From: Paragorgia papillata
Lineage: Eukaryota; Cnidaria; Anthozoa; Scleralcyonacea; Coralliidae
DNA: 64,000 nt
Direction of reading: 5' to 3'
NCBI GenBank assembly: GCA_035771165.1
Contig: JAWNZC010000001.1
Location: 5,227,501 to 5,291,500 of the forward strand
Shown: positions 32,775 through 45,479 of the stretch, in pieces
How positions within the stretch are numbered: the stretch's first letter is position 1
Layout of the letters: each line of letters begins with the position of its first letter
Program-made: the position numbers and the translations under genes
The notes under the pieces: model-generated
Database searches by the model: none
Seen by the model: the letters and a program-made list of their open reading frames with translations, nothing else
What the model was told of the DNA's origin: nothing

Positions 32775-35700
32775 GACCGATTTTGGTCACTTTTGAAACT
32801 TTTGAGTTAGGGTCAAGAACGGTTAAAGAAAGTCGTTTTAGACCTTTGTGAAGAGGAGAAGGCTGTAATTTGCCTAAAAATATTTTTTTGGATTTTTTGA
32901 AAAAAATCCGCAAAAAAAAAAGTAAAGGGGTTAGCCTTTACTTTTTGACCGATTTTGGTCACTTTTGAAACTTTTGAGTTAGGGTCAAAAACGGTTAAAG
33001 AAAGTCGTTTTAGACCTTTGTGAAGAGGAGAAGGCTGTAATTTGGATAAAAATATTCTTTTGTTTTTTTTGAAAAAAATCCGCAAAAAAAAAAGTAAAGG
33101 GGTTAGCCTTTACTTTTGGACCAATTTTGGTCACTTTTGAAACTTTTGAGTTAGGGTCAAAAACGGTTAAAGAAAGTCGTTTTAAATCTTCTGTGAAAAG
33201 GAGAAGGCTGTATTTTGGCTAAAAATATTCTTTCAGATTTTTTGAAAAAAATCCGGAAAAAAAAAGTAAAGGGGTTAGCCTTTACTTTTTGACCGATTTT
33301 GGTCACTTTTGAAACTTTTGAGTTAGGGTCAAAAACGGTTAAATAAAGTCGTTTTAAAGGTTCTGTGAAAAGGAGAAGGCTGTATTTTGGCTAAAAAAAA
33401 TTTTTTTTGATTTTTTGAAAAAAATCCGGAAAAAAAAAAGTAAAGGGGTTAGCCTTTACTTTTTGACCGATTTTGGTCACTTTTGAAACTTTTGAGTTAG
33501 GGTCAAAAACGGTTAAATGAAGTCGTTTTAAAGCTTCTGTGAAAAGGAGAAGGCTGTATTTTGGCTAAAAATATTCTTTTAGATTTTTTGAAAAAAATGC
33601 GGGAAAAAAAAGTAAAGGGATTAGCCTTTACTTTTGGACCAATTTTGGTCACTTTTGAAACTTCTGAGTTAGGGTCAAAAACGGTTAAAGAAAGTCGTTT
33701 TAAATCTTCTGTGAAAAGGAGAAGGCTGTATTTTGGCTAAAAATATTCTTTTAGATTTTTTGAAAAAAAATCCGGAAAAAAAAAGTAAAGGGGTTAGCCT
33801 TTACTTTTTGACCGATTTTGGTCACTTTTGAAACTTTTGAGTTAGGGTCAAAAACGGTTAAAGAAAGTCGTTTTAAATCTTCTGTGAAAAGGAGAAGGCT
33901 GTATTTTGGCTAAAAATATTCTTTTGGATTTTTTGAAAAAAATCCGGAAAAAAAAAGTAAAGGGGTTAGCCTTTACTTTTTGACCGATTTTGGTCACTTT
34001 TGAAACTTTTCAGTTAGGGTCAAAAACGGTTAAATAAAGTCGTTTTAGACATTCTGTGAAAAGGAGAAGGCTGTATTTTGGTTAAAAATATTTTTTTGGA
34101 TTTTTTGAAAAAAATCCGGGAAAAAAAAAGTAAAGGGGTTAGCCTTTACTTTTTGACCGATTTTGGTCACTTTTGAAACTTTTCAGTTAGGGTCAAAAAT
34201 GGTTAAATAAAGTCGTTTTAGACCTTCTGTGAAAAGGAGAAGGCTGTATTTTGGTTAAAAAAATTTTTTTTGATTTTTGGAAAAAAAAAATCCGGGGAAA
34301 AAAAAGTAAAGGGGTTAGCCTTTACTTTTGACCGATTTTGGTCACTTTTGAAACTTTTCAGTTAGGGTCAAAAACGGTTAAATAAAGTCGTTTTAGACCT
34401 TCTGTGAAAAGGATAAGGCTGTATTTTGGTTAAAAATATTTTTTTGGATTTTTTGAAAAAAATCCGGAAAAAAAAAGTAAAGGGGTTAGCCTTTACTTTT
34501 TGACCGATTTTGGTCACTTTTGAAACTTTTGAGTTAGGGTCAAAAACGGTTAAAGAAAGTCGTTTTAAATCTTCTGTGAAAAGGAGAAGGCTGTATTTTG
34601 GCTAAAAATATTCTTTCAGATTTTTGAAAAAAATCCGGAAAAAAAAAGTAAAGGGGTTAGCCTTTACTTTTTGACCGATTTTGGTCACTTTTGAAACTTT
34701 TGAGTTAGGGTCAAAAACGGTTAAAGAAAGTCGTTTTAAATCTTCTGTGAAAAGGAGAAGGCTGTATTTTGGCTAAAAATATTCTTTCAGATTTTTTGAA
34801 AAAAATCCGGAAAAAAAAAGTAAAGGGGTTAGCCTTTACTTTTTGACCGATTTTGGTCACTTATGAAACTTTTGAGTTAGGGTCAAAAACGGTTAAATAA
34901 AGTCGTTTTAAAGGTTCTGTGAAAAGGAGAAGGCTGTATTTTGGCTAAAAAAATTTTTTTTTGATTTTTTGAAAAAAATCCGGAAAAAAAAAGTAAAGGG
35001 GTTAGCCTTTACTTTTTGACCGATTTTGGTCACTTTTGAAACTTTTGAGTTAGGGTCAAAAACGGTTAAATGAAGTCGTTTTAAAGCTTCTGTGAAATGG
35101 AGAAGGCTGTATTTTGGCTAAAAATATTCTTTTAGATTTTTTGAAAAAAATGCGGGGAAAAAAAGTAAAGGGATTAGCCTTTACTTTTGGACCAATTTTG
35201 GTCACTTTTGAAACTTCTGAGTTAGGGTCAAAAACGGTTAAAGAAAGTCGTTTTAAATCTTCTGTGAAAAGGAGAAGGCTGTATTTTGGCTAAAAATATT
35301 CTTTTAGATTTTTTGAAAAAAAATCCGGAAAAAAAAAGTAAAGGGGTTAGCCTTTACTTTTTGACCGATTTTGGTCACTTTTGAAACTTTTGAGTTAGGG
35401 TCAAAAACGGTTAAAGAAAGTCGTTTTAAATCTTCTGTGAAAAGGAGAAGGCTGTATTTTGGCTAAAAATATTCTTTTGGATTTTTTGAAAAAAATCCGG
35501 AAAAAAAAAGTAAAGGGGTTAGCCTTTACTTTTTGACCGATTTTGGTCACTTTTGAAACTTTTCAGTTAGGGTCAAAAACGGTTAAATAAAGTCGTTTTA
35601 GACCTTCTGTGAAAAGGATAATGCTGTATTTTGGTTAAAAATATTTTTTTTGGATTTTTTGAAAAAAATCCGGAAAAAAAAAAGTAAAGGGGTTAGCCTT

Positions 35701-37366
35701 TACTTTTTGACCGATTTTGGTCACTTTTGAAACTTTTCAGTTAGGGTCAAAAACGGTTAAATAAAGTCGTTTTAGACCTTCTGTGAAAAGGAGAAGGCTG
35801 TATTTTGGTTAAAAATATTTTTTTGGATTTTTTGAAAAAAATCCGGGAAAAAAAAAGGTAAAGGGGTTACCTTTACTTTTTGACCGATTTTGGCCATTTT
35901 TCAACTTTGGAAGTAAGGCTAAATATATTTTAGTTCATTGTATAGCACACCAACTATGGAATAACCACTCAAAAAAGTAGAACAATCCATTCAATTTTTA
36001 ATGAGATAAACCAGTTTACTTTTTTACTTTTTATCGGTCAAAAAGTAAAGGGGTTAGCCTTTACTTTTTGACCGATTTTGGCCATTTTTCAACTTTGGAA
36101 GTAAGGCTAAATATTTTAGTTCATTGTATAGCACACCAACTATGGAATAACCACTGAAAAAAGTAGAACAATCCATTCAATTTTTAATGAGATAAACCAG
36201 TTTACTTTTTCACTTTTTATCGGTCAAAATCGGGCTTTTTGACCGATTTTGGTCACTTTTGAAACTTTTGAGTTAGGGTCAAAAACGGTCAAATAAAGTC
36301 GTTTTAAAGCTTCTGTGAAAAGGAGAAGAAGGCTGTAATTTGGCTAAAAATATTTTTTTGGATTTTTTGAAAAAATCCGAAAAAAAAAAAGTAAAGGGGT
36401 TAGTTAGCCTTTACTTTTTGACCGATTTTGGTCACTTTTGAAACTTTTGAGTTAGGGTCAAAAACGGTTAAATAAAGTCTTTTTAAAGCTTCTGTGAAAA
36501 GGAGAAGGCTGTAGTTTGGCTAAAAATATTTTTTGGGATTTTTTGAAAAAAATCCGGAAAAAAAAAAGTAAAGGGGTTACCTTTACTTTTTGACCGATTT
36601 TGGCCATTTTTCAACTTTGGAAGTAAGGCTAAATATATTTTAGTTCATTGTATAGCACACCAACTATGGAATAACCACTCAAAAAAGTAGAACAATCCAT
36701 TCAATTTTTAATGAGATAAACCAGTTTACTTTTTTACTTTTTATCGGTCAAAAAGTAAAGGGGTTAGCCTTTACTTTTTGACCGATTTTGGCCATTTTTC
36801 AACTTTGGAAGTAAGGCTAAATATTTAGTTCATTGTATAGCACACCAACTATGGAATAACCACTGAAAAAAGTAGAACAATCCATTCAATTTTTAATGAG
36901 ATAAACCAGTTTACTTTTTTACTTTTTATCGGTCAAAATCGGTCAAAAAGTAAAGGGGTTAGCCTTTACTTTTTGACCGATTTTGGCCATTTTTCAACTT
37001 TGGAAGTAAGGCTAAATATTTTAGTTCATTGTATAGCACACCAACTATGGAATAACCACTGAAAAAAGTAGAACAATCCATTCAATTTTTAATGAGATAA
37101 ACCAGTTTACTTTTTTACTTTTTATCGGTCAAAATCGGTCAAAAAGTAAAGGGGTTAGCCTTTACTTTTTGACCGATTTTGGCCATTTTTCAACTTTGGA
37201 AGTAAGGCTAAATATTTTAGTTCATTGTATAGCACACCAACTATGGAATAACCACTGAAAAAAGTAGAACAATCCATTCAATTTTTAATGAGATAAACCA
37301 GTTTACTTTTTTACTTTTTATCGGTCAAAATCGGTCAAAAAGTAAAGGGGTTAGCCTTTACTTTTT
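32775..37366 (+). repeat. Higher-order repeat unit, copy 1 (4,592 bp)
   Basis: This block of A and B monomers recurs at +4,592 bp in the same monomer order. It begins with A monomers of the GGTTAAAGAAAGTCG subtype, continues with AATATTCTTT-type A monomers, and ends with a run of B monomers. Markers shared with copy 2 include GGGTCAAGAACGG, ACTTCTGAGTTAGGG, CACTTATGAAAC, GGATAATGCTG and GGTTACC. The minus-strand 90-codon frame at 32813-33085 is encoded identically at 37405-37677. It is a satellite by-product, but it shows sequence identity between the copies. Confidence 0.9.
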
Positions 37367-40300
37367 GACCGATTTTGGTCACTTTTGAAACTTTTGAGTT
37401 AGGGTCAAGAACGGTTAAAGAAAGTCGTTTTAGACCTTTGTGAAGAGGAGAAGGCTGTAATTTGCCTAAAAATATTTTTTTGGATTTTTTGAAAAAAATC
37501 CGCAAAAAAAAAAGTAAAGGGGTTAGCCTTTACTTTTTGACCGATTTTGGTCACTTTTGAAACTTTTGAGTTAGGGTCAAAAACGGTTAAAGAAAGTCGT
37601 TTTAGACCTTTGTGAAGAGGAGAAGGCTGTAATTTGGATAAAAATATTCTTTTGTTTTTTTTGAAAAAAATCCGCAAAAAAAAAAGTAAAGGGGTTAGCC
37701 TTTACTTTTGGACCAATTTTGGTCACTTTTGAAACTTTTGAGTTAGGGTCAAAAACGGTTAAAGAAAGTCGTTTTAAATCTTCTGTGAAAAGGAGAAGGC
37801 TGTATTTTGGCTAAAAATATTCTTTCAGATTTTTTGAAAAAAATCCGGAAAAAAAAAGTAAAGGGGTTAGCCTTTACTTTTTGACCGATTTTGGTCACTT
37901 TTGAAACTTTTGAGTTAGGGTCAAAAACGGTTAAATAAAGTCGTTTTAAAGGTTCTGTGAAAAGGAGAAGGCTGTATTTTGGCTAAAAAAATTTTTTTTG
38001 ATTTTTTGAAAAAAATCCGGAAAAAAAAAGTAAAGGGGTTAGCCTTTACTTTTTGACCGATTTTTGGTCACTTTTGAAACTTTTGAGTTAGGGTCAAAAA
38101 CGGTTAAATGAAGTCGTTTTAAAGCTTCTGTGAAAAGGAGAAGGCTGTATTTTTGGCTAAAAATATTCTTTTAGATTTTTTGAAAAAAATGCGGGAAAAA
38201 AAAGTAAAGGGATTAGCCTTTACTTTTGGACCAATTTTGGTCACTTTTGAAACTTCTGAGTTAGGGTCAAAAACGGTTAAAGAAAGTCGTTTTAAATCTT
38301 CTGTGAAAAGGAGAAGGCTGTATTTTGGCTAAAAATATTCTTTTAGATTTTTTGAAAAAAAATCCGGAAAAAAAAGTAAAGGGGTTAGCCTTTACTTTTT
38401 GACCCGATTTTGGTCACTTTTGAAACTTTTGAGTTAGGGTCAAAAACGGTTAAAGAAAGTCGTTTTAAATCTTCTGTGAAAAGGAGAAGGCTGTATTTTG
38501 GCTAAAAATATTCTTTTGGATTTTTTGAAAAAAATCCGGAAAAAAAAAAGTAAAGGGGTTAGCCTTTACTTTTTGACCGATTTTGGTCACTTTTGAAACT
38601 TTTCAGTTAGGGTCAAAAACGGTTAAATAAAGTCGTTTTAGACATTCTGTGAAAAGGAGAAGGCTGTATTTTGGTTAAAAATATTTTTTTGGATTTTTTG
38701 AAAAAAATCCGGGAAAAAAAAAGTAAAGGGGTTAGCCTTTACTTTTTGACCGATTTTGGTCACTTTTGAAACTTTTCAGTTAGGGTCAAAAATGGTTAAA
38801 TAAAGTCGTTTTAGACCTTCTGTGAAAAGGAGAAGGCTGTATTTTGGTTAAAAAAATTTTTTTTGATTTTTGGAAAAAAAATCCGGGGAAAAAAAAGTAA
38901 AGGGGTTAGCCTTTACTTTTTGACCGATTTTGGTCACTTTTGAAACTTTTCAGTTAGGGTCAAAAACGGTTAAATAAAGTCGTTTTAGACCTTCTGTGAA
39001 AAGGATAAGGCTGTATTTTGGTTAAAAATATTTTTTTGGATTTTTTGAAAAAAATCCGGAAAAAAAAAGTAAAGGGGTTAGCCTTTACTTTTTGACCGAT
39101 TTTGGTCACTTTTGAAACTTTTGAGTTAGGGTCAAAAACGGTTAAAGAAAGTCGTTTTAAATCTTCTGTGAAAAGGAGAAGGCTGTATTTTGGCTAAAAA
39201 TATTCTTTCAGATTTTTTGAAAAAAATCCGGAAAAAAAAAGTAAAGGGGTTAGCCTTTACTTTTTGACCGATTTTGGTCACTTTTGAAACTTTTGAGTTA
39301 GGGTCAAAAACGGTTAAAGAAAGTCGTTTTAAATCTTCTGTGAAAAGGAGAAGGCTGTATTTTGGCTAAAAATATTCTTTCAGATTTTTTGAAAAAAATC
39401 CGGAAAAAAAAAGTAAAGGGGTTAGCCTTTACTTTTTGACCGATTTTGGTCACTTATGAAACTTTTGAGTTAGGGTCAAAAACGGTTAAATAAAGTCGTT
39501 TTAAAGGTTCTGTGAAAAGGAGAAGGCTGTATTTTGGCTAAAAAAAATTTTTTTTGATTTTTTGAAAAAAAATCCGGAAAAAAAAAGTAAAGGGGTTAGC
39601 CTTTACTTTTTGACCGATTTTGGTCACTTTTGAAACTTTTGAGTTAGGGTCAAAAACGGTTAAATGAAGTCGTTTTAAAGCTTCTGTGAAATGGAGAAGG
39701 CTGTATTTTGGCTAAAAATATTCTTTTAGATTTTTTGAAAAAAATGCGGGGAAAAAAAAGTAAAGGGATTAGCCTTTACTTTTGGACCAATTTTGGTCAC
39801 TTTTGAAACTTCTGAGTTAGGGTCAAAAACGGTTAAAGAAAGTCGTTTTAAATCTTCTGTGAAAAGGAGAAGGCTGTATTTTGGCTAAAAATATTCTTTT
39901 AGATTTTTTGAAAAAAAATCCGGAAAAAAAAAAGTAAAGGGGTTAGCCTTTACTTTTTGACCGATTTTGGTCACTTTTGAAACTTTTGAGTTAGGGTCAA
40001 AAACGGTTAAAGAAAGTCGTTTTAAATCTTCTGTGAAAAGGAGAAGGCTGTATTTTGGCTAAAAATATTCTTTTGGATTTTTTGAAAAAAATCCGGAAAA
40101 AAAAAGTAAAGGGGTTAGCCTTTACTTTTTGACCGATTTTGGTCACTTTTGAAACTTTTCAGTTAGGGTCAAAAACGGTTAAATAAAGTCGTTTTAGACC
40201 TTCTGTGAAAAGGATAATGCTGTATTTTGGTTAAAAATATTTTTTTGGATTTTTTGAAAAAAATCCGGAAAAAAAAAGTAAAGGGGTTAGCCTTTACTTT

Positions 40301-41958
40301 TTGACCGATTTTGGTCACTTTTGAAACTTTTCAGTTAGGGTCAAAAACGGTTAAATAAAGTCGTTTTAGACCTTCTGTGAAAAGGAGAAGGCTGTATTTT
40401 GGTTAAAAATATTTTTTTGGATTTTTTGAAAAAAATCCGGGAAAAAAAAAGGTAAAGGGGTTACCTTTACTTTTTGACCGATTTTGGCCATTTTTCAACT
40501 TTGGAAGTAAGGCTAAATATATTTTAGTTCATTGTATAGCACACCAACTATGGAATAACCACTCAAAAAAGTAGAACAATCCATTCAATTTTTAATGAGA
40601 TAAACCAGTTTACTTTTTTACTTTTTATCGGTCACAAAAGTAAAGGGGTTAGCCTTTACTTTTTGACCGATTTTGGCCATTTTTCAACTTTGGAAGTAAG
40701 GCTAAATATTTTAGTTCATTGTATAGCACACCAACTATGGAATAACCACTGAAAAAAGTAGAACAATCCATTCAATTTTTAATGAGATAAACCAGTTTAC
40801 TTTTTCACTTTTTATCGGTCAAAATCGGGCTTTTTGACCGATTTTGGTCACTTTTGAAACTTTTGAGTTAGGGTCAAAAACGGTCAAATAAAGTCGTTTT
40901 AAAGCTTCTGTGAAAAGGAGAAGAAGGCTGTAATTTGGCTAAAAATATTTTTTTGGATTTTTTGAAAAAAATCCGAAAAAAAAAAGTAAAGGGGTTAGTT
41001 AGCCTTTACTTTTTGACCGATTTTGGTCACTTTTGAAACTTTTGAGTTAGGGTCAAAAACGGTTAAATAAAGTCTTTTTAAAGCTTCTGTGAAAAGGAGA
41101 AGGCTGTAGTTTGGCTAAAAATATTTTTTGGGATTTTTTGAAAAAAATCCGGAAAAAAAAAAGTAAAGGGGTTACCTTTACTTTTGACCGATTTTGGCCA
41201 TTTTTCAACTTTGGAAGTAAGGCTAAATATATTTTAGTTCATTGTATAGCACACCAACTATGGAATAACCACTCAAAAAAGTAGAACAATCCATTCAATT
41301 TTTAATGAGATAAACCAGTTTACTTTTTTACTTTTTATCGGTCAAAAAGTAAAGGGGTTAGCCTTTACTTTTTGACCGATTTTGGCCATTTTTCAACTTT
41401 GGAAGTAAGGCTAAATATTTTAGTTCATTGTATAGCACACCAACTATGGAATAACCACTGAAAAAAGTAGAACAATCCATTCAATTTTTAATGAGATAAA
41501 CCAGTTTACTTTTTTACTTTTTATCGGTCAAAATCGGTCAAAAAGTAAAGGGGTTAGCCTTTACTTTTTGACCGATTTTGGCCATTTTTCAACTTTGGAA
41601 GTAAGGCTAAATATTTTAGTTCATTGTATAGCACACCAACTATGGAATAACCACTGAAAAAAGTAGAACAATCCATTCAATTTTTAATGAGATAAACCAG
41701 TTTACTTTTTTACTTTTTATCGGTCAAAATCGGTCAAAAAGTAAAGGGGTTAGCCTTTACTTTTTGACCGATTTTGGCCATTTTTCAACTTTGGAAGTAA
41801 GGCTAAATATTTTAGTTCATTGTATAGCACACCAACTATGGAATAACCACTGAAAAAAGTAGAACAATCCATTCAATTTTTAATGAGATAAACCAGTTTA
41901 CTTTTTTACTTTTTATCGGTCAAAATCGGTCAAAAAGTAAAGGGGTTAGCCTTTACTT
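37367..41958 (+). repeat. Higher-order repeat unit, copy 2 (4,592 bp)
   Basis: Tandem second copy of the block at 32775-37366, with the same sequence of monomer variants. Differences are few, mostly in A/T run length, and include GACCCGATTTT near 38402 and GGTCACAAAAG near 40631. The near identity suggests recent amplification by unequal exchange or conversion, or possibly an assembly duplication. Confidence 0.9.
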
Positions 41959-44900
41959 TTTGACCGATTTTGGTCACTTTTGAAACTTTTCAGTTAGGGT
42001 CAAAAACGGTTAAATAAGGTCTTTTTAAAGCTTCTGTGAAAAGGAGAAGGCTGTAATTTGGCTAAAAATATTTTTTTTGATTTTTTGAAAAAAATCCGGA
42101 AAAAAAAAAGTAAAGGGGTTAGCTTTTATTTTTTGCCCGATTTTGCCATTTTTCAACTTTGGAAGTAAGGCTAAATATATTTAGTTCATTGTATAGCACA
42201 CCAACTATGGAATAACCACTCAAAAAAGTAGAACAATCCATTCAATTTTTAATGAGATAAACCAGTTTACGTTTTTACTTTTTATCGGTCAAAAAGTAAA
42301 GGGGTTAGCCTTTACTTTTTGACCGATTTTGGCCATTTTTCAACTTTGGAAGTAAGGCTAAATATTTTAGTTCATTGTATAGCACACCAACTATGGAATA
42401 ACCACTGAAAAAAGTAGAACAATCCATTCAATTTTTAATGAGATAAACCAGTTTACTTTTTTACTTTTTATGGGTCAAAATCGGTCAAAAAGTAAAGGGG
42501 TTAGCCTTCACTTTTTGACCGATTTTGGCCATTTTTCAACTTTGGAAGTAAGGCTAAATATTTTAGTTCATTGTATAGCACACCAACTATGGAATAACCA
42601 CTGAAAAAAGTAGAACAATCCATTCAATTTTTAATGAGATAAACCAGTTTACTTTTTTACTTTTTATCGGTCAAAATCGGTCAAAAAGTAAAGGGGTTAG
42701 CCTTTACTTTTTGACCGATTTTGGCCATTTTTCAACTTTGGAAGTAAGGCTAAATATTTTAGTTCATTGTATAGCACACCAACTATGGAATAACCACTGA
42801 AAAAAGTAGAACAATCCATTCAATTTTTAATGAGATAAACCAGTTTACTTTTTTACTTTTTATCGGTCAAAATCGGTCAAAAAGTAAAGGGGTTAGCCTT
42901 TACTTTTTGACCGATTTTGGTCACTTTTGAAACTTTTCAGTTAGGGTCAAAAACGGTTAAATAAGGTCTTTTTAAAGCTTCTGTGAAAAGGAGAAGGCTG
43001 TAATTTGGCTAAAAATATTTTTTTTGATTTTTTGAAAAAAATCCGGAAAAAAAAAAGTAAAGGGGTTACCTTTACTTTTTGACCGATTTTGGCCATTTTT
43101 CAACTTTGGAAGTAAGGCTAAATATATTTTAGTTCATTGTATAGCACACCAACTATGGAATAACCACTCAAAAAAGTAGAACAATCCATTCAATTTTTAA
43201 TGAGATAAACCAGTTTACGTTTTTACTTTTTATCGGTCAAAAAGTAAAGGGGTTAGCCTTTACTTTTTGACCGATTTTGGCCATTTTTCAACTTTGGAAG
43301 TAAGGCTAAATATTTTAGTTCATTGTATAGCACACCAACTATGGAATAACCACTGAAAAAAGTAGAACAATCCATTCAATTTTTAATGAGATAAACCAGT
43401 TTACTTTTTTACTTTTTATGGGTCAAAATCGGTCAAAAAGTAAAGGGGTTAGCCTTTACTTTTTGACCGATTTTGGCCATTTTTCAACTTTGGAAGTAAG
43501 GCTAAATATTTTAGTTCATTGTATAGCACACCAACTATGGAATAACCACTGAAAAAAGTAGAACAATCCATTCAATTTTTAATGAGATAAACCAGTTTAC
43601 TTTTTCACTTTTTATCGGTCAAAATCGGGCTTTTTGACCGATTTTGGTCACTTTTGAAACTTTTGAGTTAGGGTCAAAAACGGTTAAAGAAAGTCGTTTT
43701 AAAGCTTCTGTGAAAAGGAGAAGGCTGTATTTTGGCTAAAAATATTTTTTGGGATTTTTTGAAAAAAATCCGGAAAAACAAAAGTAAAGGGGTTAGCCTT
43801 TACTTTTTGACCGATTTTGGTCACTTTTGAAACTTTTGAGTTAGGGTCAAGAACGGTTAAAGAAAGTCGTTTTAGACCTTTGTGAAGAGGAGAAGGCTGT
43901 AATTTGGCTAAAAATATTTTTTTTGATTTTTTGAAAAAAATCCGCAAAAAAAAAAGTAAAGGGGTTAGCCTTTACTTTTTGACCGATTTTGGTCACTTTT
44001 GAAACTTTTGAGTTAGGGTCAAAAACGGTTAAAGAAAGTCGTTTTAGACCTTTGTGAAGAGGAGAAGGCTGTAATTTGGATAAAAATATTCTTTTGTTTT
44101 TTTTGAAAAAAATCCGCAAAAAAAAAAGTAAAGGGGTTAGCCTTTACTTTTGGACCAATTTTGGTCACTTTTGAAACTTTTGAGTTAGGGTCAAAAACGG
44201 TTAAAGAAAGTCGTTTTAAATCTTCTGTGAAAAGGAGAAGGCTGTATTTTGGCTAAAAATATTCTTTCAGATTTTTTGAAAAAAATCCGGAAAAAAAAAA
44301 GTAAAGGGGTTAGCCTTTACTTTTTGACCGATTTTGGTCACTTTTTGAAACTTTTGAGTTAGGGTCAAAAACTGTTAAATAAAGTCGTTTTAAAGGTTCT
44401 GTGAAAAAGGAGAAGGCTGTATTTTGGCTAAAAAAATTTTTTTTTTGATTTTTTGAAAAAAAAATCCGGAAAAAAAAAGTAAAGGGGTTAGCCTTTACTT
44501 TTTGACCGATTTTGGTCACTTTTGAAACTTTTGAGTTAGGGTCAAAAACGTTAAATGAAGTCGTTTTAAAGCTTCTGTGAAAAGGAGAAGGCTGTATTTT
44601 GGCTAAAAATATTCTTTTAGATTTTTTGAAAAAAATGCGGGGAAAAAAAGTAAAGGGATTAGCCTTTACTTTTGGACCAATTTTGGTCACTTTTGAAACT
44701 TCTGAGTTAGGGTCAAAAACGGTTAAAGAAAGTCGTTTTAAATCTTCTGTGAAAAGGAGAAGGCTGTATTTTGGCTATAAAATATTCTTTTAGATTTTTT
44801 GAAAAAAAATCCGGAAAAAAAAAGTAAAGGGGTTAGCCTTTACTTTTTGACCGATTTTGGTCACTTTTGAAACTTTTGAGTTAGGGTCAAAAACGGTTAA

Positions 44901-45218
44901 AGAAAGTCGTTTTAAATCTTCTGTGAAAAGGAGAAGGCTGTATTTTGGCTAAAAATATTCTTTTGGATTTTTTGAAAAAAATCCGGAAAAAAAAAGTAAA
45001 GGGGTTAGCCTTTACTTTTTGACGGATTTTGGTCACTTTTGAAACTTTTGAGTTAGGGTCAAAAACGGTTAAATGAAGTCGTTTTAAAGCTTCTGTGAAA
45101 AGGAGAAGGCTGTATTTTGGCTAAAAATGTTGTTTTTTTGGGGTTTTTTTCAAAAAATGCGGAAAATAAAAGTAAAGGGATTAGCCTTTACTTTTTGACC
45201 GATTTTGGTCACTTTTGT
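41959..45218 (+). repeat. Satellite with 0.95-kb repeat and partial third copy of the 4.6-kb unit
   Basis: Two blocks marked by AAATAAGGTCTTTTTAAAGC (about 42012 and 42959, offset about 947 bp) carry A plus several B monomers. From about 43.8 to 45.0 kb the order of A variants matches the first 1.2 kb of the 4.6-kb unit (GGGTCAAGAACGG, TTTGGATAAAAATATTC, ACTTCTGAG, and so on). The last monomer, near 45.1 kb, is divergent (AATGTTGTTTTTTTGG). Confidence 0.9.
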
Positions 45219-45479
45219 AAAAGGCTAACCGCTTTACTTTTTTTTTCCGGATTTTTTTCAAAAAGTCAAAAAAATTGTTTTTTTCCAAAATACAGCCTTC
45301 TCCCTTTCACAGAAAGTCTAAAACGACTTTATTTAACCGTTTTTTGACCCTAAGTCAAAAGTTTCAAAAGTGACCAAAATCGGTAAAGTGAAAAAGTAAG
45401 GGCTAACCCCTTTACATGTTTTATTTCGATTTTTTTTCAAAAAACAAAACAATTATATTTAGCACAAATACAGCCTTCT
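45219..45479 (-). repeat. Inverted, divergent satellite monomers at the right array border
   Basis: Orientation flips at about 45218. The + strand reads AAGGCTAACC, ACAGCCTTCTCCC and TTTGACCCTAAG, then a second degraded monomer (GGGCTAACCCC ... ATACAGCCTTCT). These are reverse complements of the main array. Divergence is higher than in the interior, as expected for an array edge. Confidence 0.85.

Noticed and set aside
1968..45218. CRISPR array or bacterial-type repeat system
   Set aside because: Repeats are contiguous 174-196 bp satellite monomers without unique spacers, in an animal genome.
1968..45218. Telomere
   Set aside because: TTAGGG and GGGGTTAG occur once per monomer or junction, never as a tandem hexamer array, and unique genes lie on both sides.
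6091..45347. Short frames scattered through the satellite (for example 32813-33085, 37405-37677, 44310-44690)
   Set aside because: They are translations of repeat monomers, recur wherever the repeat recurs, and have no domain.
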